NCBI RefSeq assembly: GCF_022807995.1
Contig: NZ_CP094351.1
Location: forward strand, 2,821,001 to 2,885,000
DNA from: Pseudomonas orientalis
GTDB taxonomy: Bacteria; Pseudomonadota; Gammaproteobacteria; Pseudomonadales; Pseudomonadaceae
Direction: 5' to 3'
DNA: 64,000 nucleotides
Shown here piece after piece: positions 62,004 to 64,000 of this stretch. The number at the start of each line of letters is the position of its first letter. Position 1 is the stretch's first letter. The position numbers were made by a program, and so were the translations under genes. The notes under the pieces were generated by a model, which was not told the DNA's origin, ran no database searches, and saw nothing but the letters and a program-made list of their open reading frames with translations.

Positions 62004-63290
62004 CTAAGACTCCCAGCGACGAAACAACACGCTCGCATTAACACCACCAAAACCGAACCCGTTTGAGAGCGCATTCATGATCGGCATCTCCCGGGACTTG
62101 AGGCTGACCAGGTCAAGCCCATCAGCCGCCTCATCGGCATGATTCAGGTTCAACGTGGGAGGCACGATCTGGTCGCGAAGCGCCAAGACGGTAAAGATCG
62201 CTTCAATGCCGCCGGCCGCGCCCAGTAGATGTCCGGTGGCAGACTTGGTCGAGCTGATTGCCACGCCGGAACCCTTCCCGAACACTGAGCGAATGGCGGC
62301 CAGCTCCCCCTTGTCTCCGACTTGCGTGGATGTCGCATGCGCATTGATATGCTGCACGTCGCCAGGACTGACAGCAGCCTGACGCAGTGCCTGTTCCATG
62401 GCACGCCGTGCGCCGCTGCCATCTTCCGGGCCCGCCGTAAGGTGGTAGGCATCGGCACTGGTGCCATAACCCACCAGCTCGGCCAGGGGCTTGGCGCCAC
62501 GCGCCACGGCATGTTCCAGTGACTCGATCACCAATAACCCCGCGCCTTCGGACATCACGAAGCCGTCGCGCTCCCGATCAAAAGGCCGTGAAGCCTGCTG
62601 CGGATGTTCGGCAAAACCGGTGGACAGCGCACGGGCCGCGGCAAAACAGCCCAGGGTCACACGGTCGATCGCCGCTTCGGTACCGCCGCACAGGGCGATG
62701 TCCGCCTCGCCACTTCTGATGAGCCTGGCCGCATCGCCGATGGCCTGTACGCCGGCGGCACAGGCCGTAACCGGGGCGCCGAGCGGGCCCTTGAAACCGT
62801 GCCGGATGGAGACGTGCCCTGCCGCCATGTTGGCCAGAAAAGACGGCGCGGTGAATGGCGACAATCGGCGCGGGCCACGTGTGTCGGTGGTCCGCACAGC
62901 ATCGGCAATCACACCAAACCCGCCCACGCCAGATGCAATGATCGTCGCGGTCCTTTCCTGGTCTGCCTCCTCGGTCGGGTGCCAGCCGGCCTGCTCAAGC
63001 GCCTCGTGCGCCGCCACAAGGGCAAACTCGATGAAGCGATCCATCTTCTTGCGGTCCTTGGCCGAAATGACGCGCTCCGGGTCATACCCCGCGATGGCGT
63101 CTTCCTCCAGAGACGGCACCTGACCGCCGACTGCAACACCGGTGCCCTCGGTAACCTCGACCGGTAACTGGCGGATGCCGGAACGCCCCGCCAACAGCCG
63201 CTTCCAGACCTCCTCAACGCCGCACCCCAGCGGCCCGACAATGCCGACGCCCGTGACGACGATTCGCTTTTGACCGTTGAGATTATTCAT
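62004..63290 (-). CDS. FabF-like beta-ketoacyl-ACP synthase
   Basis: A 428-residue KAS II/FabF-family condensing enzyme. The catalytic cysteine is in TACAAGVQAIGD, the two histidines in NAHATSTQVGD and SATGHLLGAAGG; NGFGFGGVNAS is the C-terminal glycine loop. It joins malonyl-ACP to an acyl chain. It is not in a fab operon: it follows an RND efflux gene by 67 bases on the same strand, and no acyl carrier protein gene is next to it. It may serve a special acyl product or membrane-lipid adjustment linked to efflux; housekeeping FabF is expected elsewhere. Confidence 0.85.
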   Translation of the reverse strand: MNNLNGQKRIVVTGVGIVGPLGCGVEEVWKRLLAGRSGIRQLPVEVTEGTGVAVGGQVPSLEEDAIAGYDPERVISAKDRKKMDRFIEFALVAAHEALEQAGWHPTEEADQERTATIIASGVGGFGVIADAVRTTDTRGPRRLSPFTAPSFLANMAAGHVSIRHGFKGPLGAPVTACAAGVQAIGDAARLIRSGEADIALCGGTEAAIDRVTLGCFAAARALSTGFAEHPQQASRPFDRERDGFVMSEGAGLLVIESLEHAVARGAKPLAELVGYGTSADAYHLTAGPEDGSGARRAMEQALRQAAVSPGDVQHINAHATSTQVGDKGELAAIRSVFGKGSGVAISSTKSATGHLLGAAGGIEAIFTVLALRDQIVPPTLNLNHADEAADGLDLVSLKSREMPIMNALSNGFGFGGVNASVLFRRWES

Positions 63291-63357
63291 TGAGCCCTCT
63301 TCATTTATCAGTCGAAAGTGCTTGGGTGGGTTTGGCTGCCTGAGTGCTGTTCTCAGG

Positions 63358-64000
63358 CTAAGGGCGGATCTTGAACCAGATGGCGTACATCGCCGGCAGG
63401 AACACCAACGTCATGATGGTCCCGACCAACGTGCCTCCGATCAGTGTGTAGGCCAAAGTCCCCCAGAAGACGGAATGGGTCAGCGGGATGAACGCCAGGA
63501 TGGCCGCCATCGCGGTCAGCAATACCGGTCGGGCCCGTTGTACCGTGGCTTCGACCACCGCATGAAAAGGGTCCAGCCCTTCTTGTTCGTTGTGATGGAT
63601 TTGCCCGATCAGAATCAGCGTATTGCGCATTAGGATGCCTGACAGCGCGATCAGCCCGACCAGTGCGTTGATCCCAAAGGGTTGCTGGAAGATTAATAAT
63701 ATTGGTACTACGCCAATCAACCCCAGCGGTGAGGTGAGGAACACCATGATCATCGCGGAGATTGAGCGGACCTGCAAAATGATGACCAGCAGGGTCATGG
63801 CAATCATGATCGGGAATAGCGGCAACATTGCTTTACCGGCCTTACCCGACTCCTCGATTGCACCCGCTTGCTCGATCCGATAGCCATCAGGCAGCTTGTC
63901 GATGATCGGCTGCAGCTCCTTCACCATCGCGCTCGACACATCCGGCGGCTGCAGGTCCTCGGCGATGTCGCCGCGTACGGTGATGGTCGGTGTGCGGTCA
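63358..64000 (-). CDS. RND efflux pump, 3' end
   Basis: The last 213 codons of an AcrB-like inner-membrane RND transporter; the start is beyond the window edge. Visible are the periplasmic end (VKELQPIIDKLPDGYRIEQA) and five C-terminal membrane helices, with FLTSPLGLIGV, GINALVGLIALSGILMRNTL, RARPVLLTAMAAILAFIPL and TLIGGTLVGTIMTLVFLPAM. The latter blocks are like those of the RND-type multidrug or small-molecule pumps (MMPL/ACR family), ending WFKIRP. In the same direction as the FabF-like gene. Confidence 0.88.
   Translation of the reverse strand, partial: DRTPTITVRGDIAEDLQPPDVSSAMVKELQPIIDKLPDGYRIEQAGAIEESGKAGKAMLPLFPIMIAMTLLVIILQVRSISAMIMVFLTSPLGLIGVVPILLIFQQPFGINALVGLIALSGILMRNTLILIGQIHHNEQEGLDPFHAVVEATVQRARPVLLTAMAAILAFIPLTHSVFWGTLAYTLIGGTLVGTIMTLVFLPAMYAIWFKIRP

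Overview
The window looks like Pseudomonas chromosome, probably from the fluorescens/putida side of the genus. This rests on catBCA with a divergent catR, an indole-3-acetate (iac) gene set, REP-type inverted repeats, IS66 elements and Pseudomonas-like proteins throughout; no rRNA or tRNA was seen to confirm it. The two ends (about 1-7,000 and 55,000-64,000) read as GC-rich core-like DNA. The middle is a patchwork of catabolic, mobile and defence-like genes with several broken genes.

1-7,100: catA (partial), catC and catB on the minus strand, with divergent catR. Next is a first iac cluster on the minus strand in the order (3' scrap of iacA)-iacB-iacC-iacD-iacE-iacF-iacG. Copies of iacC, iacF and iacG are broken here, while iacB, iacD and iacE are intact. 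7,200-28,000: an outer-membrane porin; a second, diverged iac set (iacD2-iacC2, iacI-iacH, iacF2, iacG2, iacA); an APC-type permease; and an oxidative-deamination module (OCD-family protein, RidA, FAD oxidoreductase, aldehyde dehydrogenase). A membrane-anchored catalase-like protein with a cytochrome b561, two LysR and one TetR regulators complete this part. Pooling both sets, each of iacA, B, C, D, E, F, G, H and I has at least one intact copy. The simplest reading is a route from an aromatic amine such as tryptamine, through the aldehyde and indole-3-acetate, to catechol and the cat ortho-cleavage pathway.

28,300-32,600: a chemoreceptor next to iacA, a REP doublet, and a Bcr/CflA-type MFS exporter with its TetR regulator and a clear operator palindrome. 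32,570-48,555: a 16-kb accessory block bounded by two inverted, exact 40-bp copies of the end of an IS3-family element. It holds PhnD and GntR gene scraps, an M19 dipeptidase/OCD pair with a divergent DauR-like regulator, an EamA exporter, two LysR genes, an exported alpha/beta hydrolase, a MITE-like repeat, two nested IS66 elements, and an HxlR/NmrA pair.

48,550-55,200: a defence-like island with a truncated DUF3800 gene, a RES-domain protein, and a co-directional run of PIN-, HEPN-like and SIR2-domain genes, followed by a degraded XRE regulator. 55,200-61,900: an M48 metallopeptidase overlapping an 1,817-residue protein that combines a kinase-like region, DUF4011, an SF1 helicase, a nuclease-like region and WGR. 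62,000-64,000: a FabF-like ketoacyl synthase and the 3' end of an RND efflux pump gene.

The best candidates for something undescribed are the PIN/HEPN/SIR2 run, the M48/DUF4011-helicase pair, and the complementary decay of the two iac sets around an amine-oxidation module.
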